DNA from: Cognatundibacterium oligocarboniphilum
GTDB lineage: Bacteria; Pseudomonadota; Gammaproteobacteria; Burkholderiales; Burkholderiaceae_D
Direction of reading: 5' to 3'
NCBI RefSeq assembly: GCF_013377855.1
Contig: NZ_JABXYJ010000010.1
Location: 27,149 to 91,148, forward strand
DNA: 64,000 nucleotides
Under the pieces are notes generated by a model, which was not told the origin of the DNA, did no database searches, and saw nothing but the letters and a program-made list of their open reading frames with translations. Positions 32,623-41,664 of this stretch are shown one piece after another. A program made the translations under genes and the position numbers. Position 1 is the stretch's first letter; every line of letters begins with the position of its first letter.

Positions 32623-35211
32623 ATGACTCCTGAACGCGATCGGCTCACTACCGGCCTGACGACGCAGGAAGCTGCCCAACGGCTGCTAACTGATGGTCCC
32701 AATGAACTGGCGGTAGCGCAATCGCGCAGACTGGGCAGCATGATCTGGAAGGTACTGACGGAACCGATGCTGCTGTTACTGTTCGCCTGTGGCGCTGTGT
32801 ATCTGCTGTTGGGCGATCCCCATGAAGCCATCGTGCTGCTGTGCTTTGTACTGATTATCGTCATCATCAGCATCATTCAGGAACACAAGACCGAGAGGGC
32901 GCTGGAAGCATTGCGTGACCTGTCGAGCCCGCGTGCCAGCGTGATCCGCAACGGGCAGCAAATCAGCATTGCGGGACGGGATATTGTGCAGGGTGACCTG
33001 ATGCTGCTGACAGAAGGCATACGGATACCTGCTGACGGGGTATTGCTGACTGGCATCAACCTGAATGCCGATGAGTCGCTGCTGACCGGCGAATCGCTGG
33101 CTGTCACCAAAATCCCGGCTGACCCGGTACCGCCAGAAATGGGTGCGGCAGGTGGTGAAGGAACACCGTTCGTGTTTTCCGGCTCCCTCATTGTTCAGGG
33201 AACCGGCATTGCCCGCGTGCTCGCTACCGGTAACCGTACCGCGATCGGCCAAATCGGGCAGGCGCTGGCGACAACGCATTCTGAGCCGACGCGGGTGCAG
33301 TCGGAAATGCAGCATGTCGTCAAAGTGATCGCCATTGCCAGCCTGTCGGTTGCCTGCCTGCTGGCACTTGGTTATGGCGTCAGCCGCCACGACTGGTTGA
33401 CTGGCATTCTGGCTGGCATTACGTTTGCGATGGCACTGATACCTGAAGAACTGCCCGTCATCCTGACCCTGTTCCTCGGCATCGGCGCATGGCGGATTGC
33501 GCGGCAGCATGTGCTGACACGGCGGATTCCGGCCATCGAAATGCTGGGGGAAACCACCGTGTTGTGCACCGATAAAACCGGCACCCTGACCCAGAACAAA
33601 ATGGCAGTCGCACAGCTGTTTGCCAATGGCGCCAGCCACATCTGCAGCGATTCCTCGGCCGAACTGCCGGAAACATTTCACGAGGTACTGGAATACGCCA
33701 TTCTTGCGAGTCAGCGCAAACCTTTTGACCCGATGGAGCTGGCGATTCAGGAATACAGCCAGGCCAGCCTGACGCAGACGGAACACTGGCATAACAGTTG
33801 GGAATTGGTCGAGGAATACCCTTTGTCAAAAGAATTGCTGGCAATGTCGCGGGTATGGCAATCCACCGACCATGCCCATTTCGTCATTGCCAGCAAAGGC
33901 GCGCCGGAAGCAATCGCCGACCTGTGCCACCTGAGTGTTGACCAGACTGCCGCACTGATGGCGGAAGTCAACCACATGGCTGGACAAGGCCTGCGGATAT
34001 TGGGCGTAGCCAGAGCGCTCTTTATGCCGGAAAGCGGCTCTCCGTCGGGTGAAAACAATCACGATCTGCCGCCAATCCAGCATGATTTTGTGTTTGAACT
34101 GGTCGGGCTGATTGCATTTGCCGACCCGGTGCGGGTCGGCGTGCCTGCCGCTATTCGCGACTGCCGTAGCGCCGGTATCCGCGTTATCATGATTACCGGC
34201 GACTATCCGGCCACCGCGCGCCATATTGCGGCGCAATGCGGTATCGACAGTCCCGGCGGCACCCTGACCGGCCATGCGCTGGCGCAGATGGACGATGCCG
34301 GACTGCTGCAGCGCTTGCAGAATACCCATATTTTCTGCCGCGTCTCGCCAGAACAGAAACTGCGTCTGGTGCAAGTGCTGCAACAGGCCGGTGAAACAGT
34401 TGCCATGACCGGCGATGGTGTCAATGATGCGCCGGCATTGCAGGCGGCGCATATCGGCATCGCCATGGGCAAGCGCGGTACTGACGTGGCGCGTGAATCC
34501 GCTGCGCTGGTGCTGTTGGAAGACGATTTCAACTCCATCGTCACCACGATTCGTGCAGGCCGCCGTATTTTCGATAACTTGCGCAAAACCATCAGCTTCA
34601 TTATCGCCGTCCACATTCCCGTCATCGGCATGTCGCTGATTCCGGTCATTGCAGGCTGGCCGCTGGTGCTGATGCCGGTGCACATCATGGTGCTGCAACT
34701 GGTGATCGACCCGACCTGCTCGCTGGTGTTTGAGGCGGAACCGGAAGAACCGGATGTCATGCAAAAGCCGCCGCGCGCATCCGGTGCCAGCCTGTTTGAT
34801 CGCGGCATTCTGCTGACGGGACTGTTCCGTGGCAGCGCATTGCTGTTGACGGTACTGGCGGTGTACTGGATGGCCTTGCAACAGTTTGATGCCGGGGAAG
34901 CGCGGGCACTGGCATTCACGACAATGGTGCTGGGCAACCTGGGGCTGATTTTTATTCACCGCAGCCAGTCAGCCAGCCTCTGGCACAGCCTGCGCCTGCC
35001 GAATCCGGCTCTATGGTGGGTGGTCGGCACTGGTATGGCGGTATTGCTGCTGGCGCTGACGGTGCCGGGTCTCAGCCAGTTATTCTATTTTGGCCGGCCG
35101 CAATGGCACAATGTGTTGTCCGGCGCGGCGGCAGCGCTTGCCTGCATTGTGCTGCTGGCATTGAGCAAAACGCTGCGTGACAGGCTGACGGCACGGTTTT
35201 CGGTCAGATAA
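32623..35211 (+). CDS. P-type cation-transporting ATPase (P2-like)
   Basis: An 862-residue ion pump. TGESLAVTK marks the actuator domain, CTDKTGTLTQNK the phosphorylated Asp317, MITGDYPATARHIA and GDGVNDAPAL the P-domain. Ten helices are expected, two before the actuator and the last six after residue 665. It is closest in form to calcium/manganese pumps of the PMR1/PacL group, but the membrane motifs differ: helix 4 reads IPEELPVIL where calcium pumps have PEGLP, and helix 6 reads LQLVIDPTCS where they have NLVTDGLPA, so the usual Asn and Thr ligands are not there while the Asp and helix-4 Glu are. The ion is therefore uncertain. It is a single gene with a terminator before it. Confidence 0.9.
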   Translation: MTPERDRLTTGLTTQEAAQRLLTDGPNELAVAQSRRLGSMIWKVLTEPMLLLLFACGAVYLLLGDPHEAIVLLCFVLIIVIISIIQEHKTERALEALRDLSSPRASVIRNGQQISIAGRDIVQGDLMLLTEGIRIPADGVLLTGINLNADESLLTGESLAVTKIPADPVPPEMGAAGGEGTPFVFSGSLIVQGTGIARVLATGNRTAIGQIGQALATTHSEPTRVQSEMQHVVKVIAIASLSVACLLALGYGVSRHDWLTGILAGITFAMALIPEELPVILTLFLGIGAWRIARQHVLTRRIPAIEMLGETTVLCTDKTGTLTQNKMAVAQLFANGASHICSDSSAELPETFHEVLEYAILASQRKPFDPMELAIQEYSQASLTQTEHWHNSWELVEEYPLSKELLAMSRVWQSTDHAHFVIASKGAPEAIADLCHLSVDQTAALMAEVNHMAGQGLRILGVARALFMPESGSPSGENNHDLPPIQHDFVFELVGLIAFADPVRVGVPAAIRDCRSAGIRVIMITGDYPATARHIAAQCGIDSPGGTLTGHALAQMDDAGLLQRLQNTHIFCRVSPEQKLRLVQVLQQAGETVAMTGDGVNDAPALQAAHIGIAMGKRGTDVARESAALVLLEDDFNSIVTTIRAGRRIFDNLRKTISFIIAVHIPVIGMSLIPVIAGWPLVLMPVHIMVLQLVIDPTCSLVFEAEPEEPDVMQKPPRASGASLFDRGILLTGLFRGSALLLTVLAVYWMALQQFDAGEARALAFTTMVLGNLGLIFIHRSQSASLWHSLRLPNPALWWVVGTGMAVLLLALTVPGLSQLFYFGRPQWHNVLSGAAAALACIVLLALSKTLRDRLTARFSVR

Positions 35212-35325
35212 CAGCCGGCCGCGGAAACCGGTCAGGCGGATAGTGTTCCGGCATCATACCGGCGTCATGAAAATCATGCAGCGGCAGGACAGGCCGCCGC
35301 CGCATTCAAGCTGTAGAAGCTGTGT

Positions 35326-35847
35326 TCAGGCCTTCAGCGCATTTTCCAGCAAGGTGTGCAGCTCAGAAAACGAAGGTTCGCCGACATAGCGCTTCAGGAT
35401 CTGTCCCTGCTTATCGATCACATACGTTGTCGGGGTTAGTTTGACTTCACCGAAAGCCTGCGCCAGTTTCCCCTGGGGATCGAGCGCGACATGAAACGGC
35501 AATTGCCGTGTTTCAGCGTAATTCAGCACATAATTTGGCGGGTCGTAGCTCATGGCCACGCCGATGTATTCCAGCCCTTGCGCATGGTATTTATTGTAGG
35601 TTTCCACCATACGTGGCATTTCAGCAATACAGGTTGAACAGGATGTGGCCCAGAAATTCACCATCAGCACCTTGCCACGCAACTGCTGGCTGCTCATCCG
35701 CTCACCTTTGAGGTTGGTGAAGGTAACGTCCGGCATCAGAGGCCTGGCGTGCAGGGATTGCCAGAATAAACCGCCCAGAATCAGCAGGGCCAGCCCGGCG
35801 ATCACGCTGAACAGGGTAAATTTACGGGGTGAGGATGGCGCTAACAT
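35326..35847 (-). CDS. TlpA/ResA-like membrane-anchored thioredoxin
   Basis: A 173-residue protein with an N-terminal membrane helix (about 10-30) and a periplasmic thioredoxin fold of the AhpC/TSA-like TlpA type. The redox pair is CSTC in NFWATSCSTCIAEMP; the cis-proline is in LTPTTYVID. It probably reduces or oxidises disulfides of exported proteins, such as apocytochromes or copper chaperones. The active site SCSTC differs from ResA (CEPC) and DsbE (CPTC), so the partner cannot be named. It lies 87 bases after an Lrp-type regulator gene on the same strand, and has its own gap. Confidence 0.87.
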   Translation of the reverse strand: MLAPSSPRKFTLFSVIAGLALLILGGLFWQSLHARPLMPDVTFTNLKGERMSSQQLRGKVLMVNFWATSCSTCIAEMPRMVETYNKYHAQGLEYIGVAMSYDPPNYVLNYAETRQLPFHVALDPQGKLAQAFGEVKLTPTTYVIDKQGQILKRYVGEPSFSELHTLLENALKA

Positions 35848-35934
35848 GGACTTTCCTTCAGATTCGGTCTTCGATCACAAGCGGACATTATACGTTTTTA
35901 TGGGCCACCGTTCCGACCCGGCATCTGAGTCCGG

Positions 35935-36396
35935 TCAAGCTTCATTCTGATCCGGCGCCGGCACAATAATGGTTTTTCCGGCGACATGCGTGGTCAGCAC
36001 AATCGCGGTGGAAGTTGATCCGAACGCATTGAGCGCATTGATAATCCGCTGCAGATGCTCCACATCCGTCGCCAGCACCCGCATCACGGCGCCATCCTCC
36101 CCGGTCACCGTATAGCAGTCGATGATTTCCGGGCAGGCAGCCACATATTGCGCATACGGCCGCCCCTGCTGGGTTGACAGCCGTATCATGGCAGTGATCT
36201 GATAACCCAGTGCCTTCGGGTTGATTTCTGCCCGATAAGCGCGTATCACTTCGGCAGCTTCCAGCCGTTTGATGCGTTCAGACACCGCAGGCTGGCTCAG
36301 GTGCACCTGCCGCCCGATTTCTGCGTGCGACATACGGGCATCCTGTTGCAATAAAATTAAAATTTTCTGATCAAAGCTGTCGATTTTCAGGTTCAT
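35935..36396 (-). CDS. Lrp/AsnC-family transcriptional regulator
   Basis: A 153-residue regulator: helix-turn-helix at residues 5-60 (ILILLQQDARMSHAEIGRQVHLSQPAVSERIKRLEAAEVI) and the RAM ligand/oligomer domain from about 65 (ITAMIRLSTQQGRPYAQYV, DYGAVMRVL-like strand). It is divergent from the lysA-type gene, with 152 bases between the starts. Such regulators often respond to an amino acid; lysine is the natural guess from the neighbour. In E. coli the same place is held by LysR, so the control differs. Confidence 0.88.
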   Translation of the reverse strand: MNLKIDSFDQKILILLQQDARMSHAEIGRQVHLSQPAVSERIKRLEAAEVIRAYRAEINPKALGYQITAMIRLSTQQGRPYAQYVAACPEIIDCYTVTGEDGAVMRVLATDVEHLQRIINALNAFGSTSTAIVLTTHVAGKTIIVPAPDQNEA

Positions 36397-36418
36397 AAGC
36401 GATATCCGTTATTTTCCG

Positions 36419-36428
36419 ATGAATTCAT
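36419..36428. promoter_or_regulatory. Small palindrome in the lrp-lysA divergent promoter region
   Basis: ATGAATTCAT is a perfect ten-base palindrome in the shared control region, followed by further AT-rich repeats (TGAATCTGAATTGATT). It lies 22 bases from the Lrp-type start and may be its operator. Support is composition and position only. Confidence 0.35.
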
Positions 36429-36548
36429 TGAATCTGAATTGATTTACCAATCATATCGTATTCATCCCGGGCGAAACACTTGTTAAAGTCTGGGTCATGC
36501 TTAACCAGCTGCGCCACCGCAACAGCGCCGCCTTTTTGAGAAATCATC

Positions 36549-37793
36549 ATGACGACTTCCATCAGCAACATCCAGATCGCGCAAATCGCGCGGGACTTCC
36601 AGACACCTTGCTGGGCTTACGACGCCAGCACCATCCGGCAGCAGATCGCGCGCCTGAAACAGTTTGATGTCATCCGCTTTGCGCAGAAAGCCTCCAGCAA
36701 TGTGCATCTGCTGCGCCTGATGCGGGCCGAGGGCGTGCTGGTGGATTCAGTTTCGCTGGGCGAAGTGGAGCGCGCGCTGGCTGCCGGTTATGATCCGCAG
36801 GCCGCCGGCCAGCAACATGCTCCCATCGTTTTCACCGCCGATCTGCTGGACCGCCATGCGCTCAAGCGCGTGGTGGAACTGAATATCCCGGTCAACTGCG
36901 GCTCCCCGCAAATGCTGGAGCAACTCGGTCAGGCGCATCGCGGGCATGCCGTCTGGCTGCGCATCAATCCCGGTTTCGGACACGGTCACAGCCGCAAGAC
37001 CAATACCGGTGGTGAACAGAGCAAACACGGCATCTGGTTTGAAGAATTGCCGCAGGCTGTGCAAATCCTTGACCAGTATGGCCTGCAACTGGCCGGCCTG
37101 CACATGCATATCGGTTCCGGGGTGGATTACGACCATCTGCAAAGTGTATGCGATGCGATGATTGCGCAGATCAAGACACTGAACCGCGACCTGCCGGCGA
37201 TTTCGATTGGCGGCGGCCTCTCGATCCCTTACCGCACGGGTGAGGCAACGGTAGATACCGACCATTATTTCCAGATCTGGAACAAGGCGCGACAAGCGAT
37301 TGAAGCGCATCTCGGTCATCGCATCAGCATGGAAATCGAGCCGGGACGTTTCCTGGTGGCACAGTCCGGCATCCTGATTTCGGAACTGCGCGCGCAGAAA
37401 AAAGTCGGCAATAATTTCTTTGCGCTGGTGGATGCCGGCTTTAACGATCTGGCACGTCCTGCGATGTACGGCAGTTATCACAGGATCAGCGCCCATGCGC
37501 CGGATGGCAGCGAGCGCCAGACCGCATTGCAGCCGACGGTGGTGGCCGGGCCGTTGTGCGAATCCGGCGACGTGTTCACGCAAGAAGATGGCGGTGTTGT
37601 CACCACCCAGAATCTGCCTGCCTGCGAAATTGGCGATCTGTTCGTGTTTCACGATGCCGGTGCTTACGGCGCCAGCATGTCATCAAATTACAATTCGCGT
37701 CCGCTGATTCCTGAGGTACTGGTCGATGGCGACACCATCCGCCAGATTCGCCGTCGCCAGACCATACAGGAATTGCTGGCACTGGAAATCTGA
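36549..37793 (+). CDS. lysA: Diaminopimelate decarboxylase, enterobacterial-type
   Basis: A 414-residue fold-III PLP enzyme that makes L-lysine from meso-diaminopimelate. FAQKASSNVHLL gives the PLP lysine (Lys47). The middle is nearly that of E. coli LysA: VDSVSLGEVERALAAGYDPQ, NPGFGHGHSRKTNTGGEQSKHGIW, HMHIGSGVDYDHL, and IEPGRFLVAQSG. The CESGDVFTQ motif with the catalytic Cys, and GAYGASMSSNYNSRP, are present. Betaproteobacteria usually carry a different lysA next to cyaY; this copy, near an Lrp regulator, may be a second gene of gammaproteobacterial type. Other copies cannot be checked in this window. Confidence 0.92.
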   Translation: MTTSISNIQIAQIARDFQTPCWAYDASTIRQQIARLKQFDVIRFAQKASSNVHLLRLMRAEGVLVDSVSLGEVERALAAGYDPQAAGQQHAPIVFTADLLDRHALKRVVELNIPVNCGSPQMLEQLGQAHRGHAVWLRINPGFGHGHSRKTNTGGEQSKHGIWFEELPQAVQILDQYGLQLAGLHMHIGSGVDYDHLQSVCDAMIAQIKTLNRDLPAISIGGGLSIPYRTGEATVDTDHYFQIWNKARQAIEAHLGHRISMEIEPGRFLVAQSGILISELRAQKKVGNNFFALVDAGFNDLARPAMYGSYHRISAHAPDGSERQTALQPTVVAGPLCESGDVFTQEDGGVVTTQNLPACEIGDLFVFHDAGAYGASMSSNYNSRPLIPEVLVDGDTIRQIRRRQTIQELLALEI

Positions 37794-37848
37794 TGATCTG
37801 GTTTCATAGGAATAGCTGAATCTGCCACGCTCTCCGCTCAGGTCAGCG

Positions 37849-37886
37849 CAAAAAACGGAACAGAGAAGACCGCTCCACTCTGTTTC
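37849..37886 (-). terminator. Terminator at the end of the esterase gene (also between lysA and esterase)
   Basis: On the minus strand AACAGAG and CTCTGTT pair around a 12-base loop, followed after CCG by TTTTTT. The stem begins at the stop codon of the esterase gene. In the + direction the same stem lies after lysA but its T-run is weak, so it acts mainly on the minus strand. Confidence 0.65.
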
Positions 37887-38820
37887 ATTTAAGGCAGCCG
37901 GTCAGAAAGGCACGGATTTTTTCGCCGACCTGCGGCCCCTGCGAACCGAAGGTGAAATGGTCGCCATCGGCCAGCGTCATCAGTTCCAGCGCGACCCCGG
38001 CCTGCCGCAACTGCGCGGCAAACTGACGCGACTGGCTAACCGGCACCGTCACATCTTGTTCCCCCTGAATCAACAGCATGGCAGGAATCGTCTGTTTCTG
38101 CTGCCTGTTGAAGCGGGTATAGTTTGCCGGACTTGCCATGCGATAGGCCTGCTTCGCTTCGGCGTAATCCGCGCCGAACAAACTGTTGAGCATCACCCGT
38201 GGCGACATCGGGCCACGCATGGCCGGATCGGCTTCGTCCCACCAGGCGGGCAAATTCAACGGCGGCGCGTGCATCACCGCACAGCGTAACGCGCTGCTGA
38301 TTCGCGGATTGTCGCCGTACTGTTCCCATTGCCCGGCGGTCAGCGCCGCCAGCGCTACCAGATGCGCGCCGGCAGAAATACCCAGCGCCCCGATCCGGTC
38401 AGCCTGAATGCCGTACTCCGCAGCATGCGCGCGCAGCCAGCGCACTGCGCACTTCACATCTTCAATCTGCGCCGGAAAGCGCGCTGCCGGAGCCAGCCGA
38501 TAATCGACACTGACACCCAGAATGCCCCAGCGGCTGAGTTGCAACAGCAAACCGCGCAGATCAGTACGCGAGCCGCTGAGCCAGCCGCCACCGTGCACCA
38601 CCAGCACCGCAGGATAAGGCGCAGCTCCCTGTGCCGGGGTCAGCATATCGAGATTGACTGGCGTATCCGCACCGCAGGCTGTCACGGTCTGTAACACAGG
38701 TTTGGGTTCTACCGGAATCGTTCCGGCAAATGCCGTTCTAGCGTGCCCGATCACGATTACGGCGAACAGCAGCATGCAGCACAAGATGTCCGGCAAACCT
38801 GTTTTAGCAGCAACCTGCAT
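37885..38820 (-). CDS. Secreted alpha/beta-hydrolase (esterase/lipase, acetylesterase-like)
   Basis: A 311-residue exported hydrolase. A signal peptide (about residues 1-32, ending AFAG) is followed by the fold: VVHGGGW, the oxyanion hole; GISAGAHL with the nucleophile Ser; GEQDVTVP with the acid; and GDHFTFG with the His. It belongs to the group of small carbohydrate or xenobiotic esterases (BD-FAE/AXE-like). I start it at ATG 38820, which has GGGAGAG six bases upstream; upstream ATGs at 38826 and 38850 are in frame. Substrate unknown. It lies downstream of sodC but is separated from it by a terminator. Confidence 0.82.
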   Translation of the reverse strand: MQVAAKTGLPDILCCMLLFAVIVIGHARTAFAGTIPVEPKPVLQTVTACGADTPVNLDMLTPAQGAAPYPAVLVVHGGGWLSGSRTDLRGLLLQLSRWGILGVSVDYRLAPAARFPAQIEDVKCAVRWLRAHAAEYGIQADRIGALGISAGAHLVALAALTAGQWEQYGDNPRISSALRCAVMHAPPLNLPAWWDEADPAMRGPMSPRVMLNSLFGADYAEAKQAYRMASPANYTRFNRQQKQTIPAMLLIQGEQDVTVPVSQSRQFAAQLRQAGVALELMTLADGDHFTFGSQGPQVGEKIRAFLTGCLK

Positions 38821-38865
38821 GTCCATCTCTCCCGCGAAAAACCTTATCAAAATTTGTTGAATGCA

Positions 38866-38897
38866 TAAAAAAACCTCACGTTAAACGCGAGGTTTTT
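38866..38897 (-). terminator. Terminator after sodC
   Basis: On the minus strand an AAACCTCGCG and CGTGAGGTTT stem with one mismatch and the loop TTTAA is followed by seven T residues. It lies 26 bases past the sodC stop and ends that transcript before the esterase gene. Confidence 0.85.
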
Positions 38898-38923
38898 GGT
38901 TGGTAACAGAATCGGTCAGTGCT

Positions 38924-39442
38924 TCAGGAAACGACGCCGCAGACCATGCGGGCACCGCCACCGCCCAGCGCAGCCGGATGATCGCTGTGATTATCACTGC
39001 CGGCATGAATCATCAGCGCATGGCCGCTCAGATCGGCCGCTTTCAGACGCGGCGCCAGCACCGGATAATTGGCCTTTCCTTCGGCGTTCACATACAGGGC
39101 AGGCAGATCGCCTTTATGTCCTTTACCATAAGGCCCCTGATGCGCATTGCTTTTTTCCGGATCCCAGTGTCCGCCCGCAGCAATGGCAGCAGCGGCAACG
39201 CCATTACTCATGCCCGGCGCACAGGATGGGTTGGCATGCACATGGAAGCCGTGCAGACCGGCAGGCAAGCCGCTTAATTCCGGCGTAATCAGCAAACCGT
39301 ACGCGGTATCTTCCAGCGTCACCTTCCCTGCCGGTCCGGTATTACCATTCGCATCCACAAATTGCAATTCGACCGTCTGCGCCTGCACCAGACCACTCAC
39401 CAACAAGGCAGCCGCCATACTCCATCTGAATATTGCCATCAT
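38924..39442 (-). CDS. sodC: Periplasmic Cu/Zn superoxide dismutase
   Basis: A 172-residue enzyme. A signal peptide ends at VQAQ. Copper and zinc ligands are in HGFHVHANPSC, HQGPYGKGHKGD and HAGSDNHSDHP; the two cysteines of the structural disulfide are in NPSC and MVCGVV. It removes superoxide in the periplasm. The start at 39442 was chosen because AAGGAG stands four bases upstream; a second ATG directly after it could also serve. The longer frame from 39490 has no Shine-Dalgarno site. Single gene with its own terminator. Confidence 0.95.
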   Translation of the reverse strand: MMAIFRWSMAAALLVSGLVQAQTVELQFVDANGNTGPAGKVTLEDTAYGLLITPELSGLPAGLHGFHVHANPSCAPGMSNGVAAAAIAAGGHWDPEKSNAHQGPYGKGHKGDLPALYVNAEGKANYPVLAPRLKAADLSGHALMIHAGSDNHSDHPAALGGGGARMVCGVVS

Positions 39443-39539
39443 GTTTCTCCTTGACTGTGAAATCATTGTCCGCTTATCCGGAAATTGCACCGCCCGGGGC
39501 TTGGTCCGCCTATAGCGAAGTCACACTATACCTGTTTTT

Positions 39540-40304
39540 TCACAAACTTTTTTCCGGCAGGCTGGCCGAACGGGAACCGGGTGCGGGTGGGTTATCTGCT
39601 GCACGGTAAGTGAATACCATGGAAAATTTCGTGCTCCCGGTCTGGTTGCGGCCAGCGGCATGAAACAGATTACTGTGGAACAACAGCACATCGCCCTGCG
39701 CCAGCGGTACCGCCACTGCCTGCGTCAGCAAATCCTGGTTTTGCGGCAAATCTGTCCGCAAAAACTGGGCGTCATCCAGCTGCCCTGCTTCAATCACGCG
39801 CTGGTGCGAACCAGGAATCACCAGCAGGCAGCCATTTTCCACCGTTTCCTGCCGCAATGCCAGCCACGCCGAAACCAGCTCGGCGCGCTGAAAATGCCAG
39901 TAACGACTGTCGCGGTGCCAGCCGGTAGCGGTGGAATAACGGGGTTGTTTAGTCATGATGCAGTTGTGATGCGCCTGCGACAGCAGCGCATCCGGCCCCA
40001 GCAGCTGTTTCAGCGGCGTCGTCAGTGCGGAACCGGTAGCCCAGGCAGCGATTGCCGGGTCGCGCGCATACGCCTGCAGCAGACGGCGCGCCGTCTGTCC
40101 ACCCTCCGCTTCGCGCGAAACCGGCGCTCCCGGATAGCGGGTATCGGTTTCGTATTCTATTGGCGCAGCATGCGCTTCCAGCTGTTGCTGCGCCAGCCGG
40201 ATGAGGGATTCGCAAAATTCCGGCGTGGCGAGTTTCGGCAATACCAGAAAGCCCCGGGTATCAAACGCCTGAAGCTGGGCGGTCGTTAACATGGCAGTTT
40301 CCAT
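39540..40304 (-). CDS. Phytanoyl-CoA dioxygenase (PhyH)-family Fe(II)/2-oxoglutarate oxygenase
   Basis: A 254-residue protein of the PhyH cupin fold. The metal triad is GWHRDSRYW (His-x-Asp) with the distal His in LFHAAGRNQT; the 2-oxoglutarate Arg is probably that in FSMVFTYR. PGSHQRV and GDVLLFHSNL are typical loops. Members hydroxylate small molecules such as ectoine, phytanoyl-CoA or halogenate carrier-bound substrates; the substrate here is not known. The start could be 40304 or ATG 40292, since neither has a strong ribosome binding site. It stands alone, divergent from the DAHP synthase gene. Confidence 0.85.
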   Translation of the reverse strand: METAMLTTAQLQAFDTRGFLVLPKLATPEFCESLIRLAQQQLEAHAAPIEYETDTRYPGAPVSREAEGGQTARRLLQAYARDPAIAAWATGSALTTPLKQLLGPDALLSQAHHNCIMTKQPRYSTATGWHRDSRYWHFQRAELVSAWLALRQETVENGCLLVIPGSHQRVIEAGQLDDAQFLRTDLPQNQDLLTQAVAVPLAQGDVLLFHSNLFHAAGRNQTGSTKFSMVFTYRAADNPPAPGSRSASLPEKSL

Positions 40305-40495
40305 TTATTCTGAATCAAACACTGATTGTGCCACGCGAAGATAATCACTGCCGGTAACAGAATGCGGGAATTAAGGAATCCGTCTGTATGGGCCATATCA
40401 ATTTTGACGGGAAATATCCGTTTTTAACTGCTTTTGCGGCAAAGCAGCAAATTGGTTCATAATGGCTGACCAACCTTTCCACTTACTGATCAGCC

Positions 40496-41560
40496 ATGAC
40501 ACATACCGTACTCGAAAATATCAATGTCACCTCCTTTGACAACATGCCGACGCCGGAAGAACTGCATGCTCGCCTGCCGCTCAGCGACCTGGCTGGCGAT
40601 GTGGTCGAACAGAGCCGTGAGGCATTACGCCGTATTCTGGAACGCAAAGACCCGCGCCTGTTCGTAGTGGTCGGTCCCTGCTCGATCCATGATCCGGTTG
40701 CCGGTCTGGATTATGCGCGCCGCCTGAAAGCATTGCAGGAAGAGGTCAGGGACGTGATGCTGCTGGTGATGCGGGTATATTTCGAGAAGCCACGCACCAC
40801 GACCGGCTGGAAAGGCTACATCAACGACCCGTATATGGATGACTCTTTCCGGGTCGATGAAGGCATGGAAAAAGCACGCCGCTTTCTGCTGGATGTCTGC
40901 GAACTCGGTTTGCCGACAGGGACGGAAGCACTGGACCCAATCTCGCCGCAGTATCTGGGCGACCTGATTGCATGGACCGCCATCGGCGCACGCACCACTG
41001 AATCGCAGACACACCGTGAAATGTCTTCCGGGCTGTCAACGCCGGTCGGTTTCAAAAACGGCACGGATGGCGATATCAGCATTGCGATCAACGCGATTCT
41101 GTCGGCATCGCACCCACACTCCTTCCTCGGGCTGAACAGTCAGGGCCGGGTGGCAATTGTGCGCACCAGCGGCAATCAGTATGGCCACGTCGTCCTGCGC
41201 GGCGGCGGCGACCGCCCCAACTACGACACAGTCTCGGTCGCCATGGCGCAGCAGGCGCTGGTCAAGGCCAAACTGCCGCCGAATATCGTGGTTGATTGTT
41301 CGCATGCCAACAGTTACAAAAAACCGGAATTACAGCCGCTGGTGATGGCCGATGTGGTGAATCAGATTGCCAATGGCAATAGCTCGATCGTCGGCGTCAT
41401 GATTGAATCGAACATCATTGCCGGCAACCAGCCGATACCGGAAGACCTGAGTCAGCTGAAATACGGCTGCTCGGTCACGGATGCCTGTGTGAACTGGGAC
41501 ACCACGGCCAACATGCTGCGCGAAGCGGCCGCGAGACTCAGAACCCGTAACGCAGAATAA
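40496..41560 (+). CDS. aroG: 3-deoxy-7-phosphoheptulonate synthase, AroG/AroF type (class I)
   Basis: A 354-residue enzyme that joins phosphoenolpyruvate and erythrose 4-phosphate, the first step of the shikimate pathway. VVGPCSIHDP, MRVYFEKPRTTTGWKG, GARTTESQTHREM-SG, GFKNGTDG and the metal stretch DCSHANSYKK are all intact. The N-terminal 45 residues are those that sense aromatic amino acids in E. coli; which one is sensed here cannot be told. The start at ATG 40496 fits the family length (about 350). No trp- or tyr-box or leader peptide is seen upstream. Confidence 0.95.
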   Translation: MTHTVLENINVTSFDNMPTPEELHARLPLSDLAGDVVEQSREALRRILERKDPRLFVVVGPCSIHDPVAGLDYARRLKALQEEVRDVMLLVMRVYFEKPRTTTGWKGYINDPYMDDSFRVDEGMEKARRFLLDVCELGLPTGTEALDPISPQYLGDLIAWTAIGARTTESQTHREMSSGLSTPVGFKNGTDGDISIAINAILSASHPHSFLGLNSQGRVAIVRTSGNQYGHVVLRGGGDRPNYDTVSVAMAQQALVKAKLPPNIVVDCSHANSYKKPELQPLVMADVVNQIANGNSSIVGVMIESNIIAGNQPIPEDLSQLKYGCSVTDACVNWDTTANMLREAAARLRTRNAE

Positions 41561-41572
41561 ACTGTCCGCCAT

Positions 41573-41599
41573 AAAAAACCGCCAGTCTGGCTGGCGGTT
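41573..41599. terminator. Bidirectional terminator between aroG and the M16 peptidase
   Basis: AACCGCCAG and CTGGCGGTT form a perfect nine-pair stem around TCTGG. The minus-strand exit is six T residues, so it ends the M16 gene well; the + exit (TTGTTCC) is weaker. It lies 12 bases after the aroG stop. Confidence 0.8.
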
Positions 41600-41664
41600 G
41601 TTCCGGTGAAAAGGGCGGTATGCTGCTGCACTTGTCTGCCGCTGCATACCGGTTCCCTGATCCC

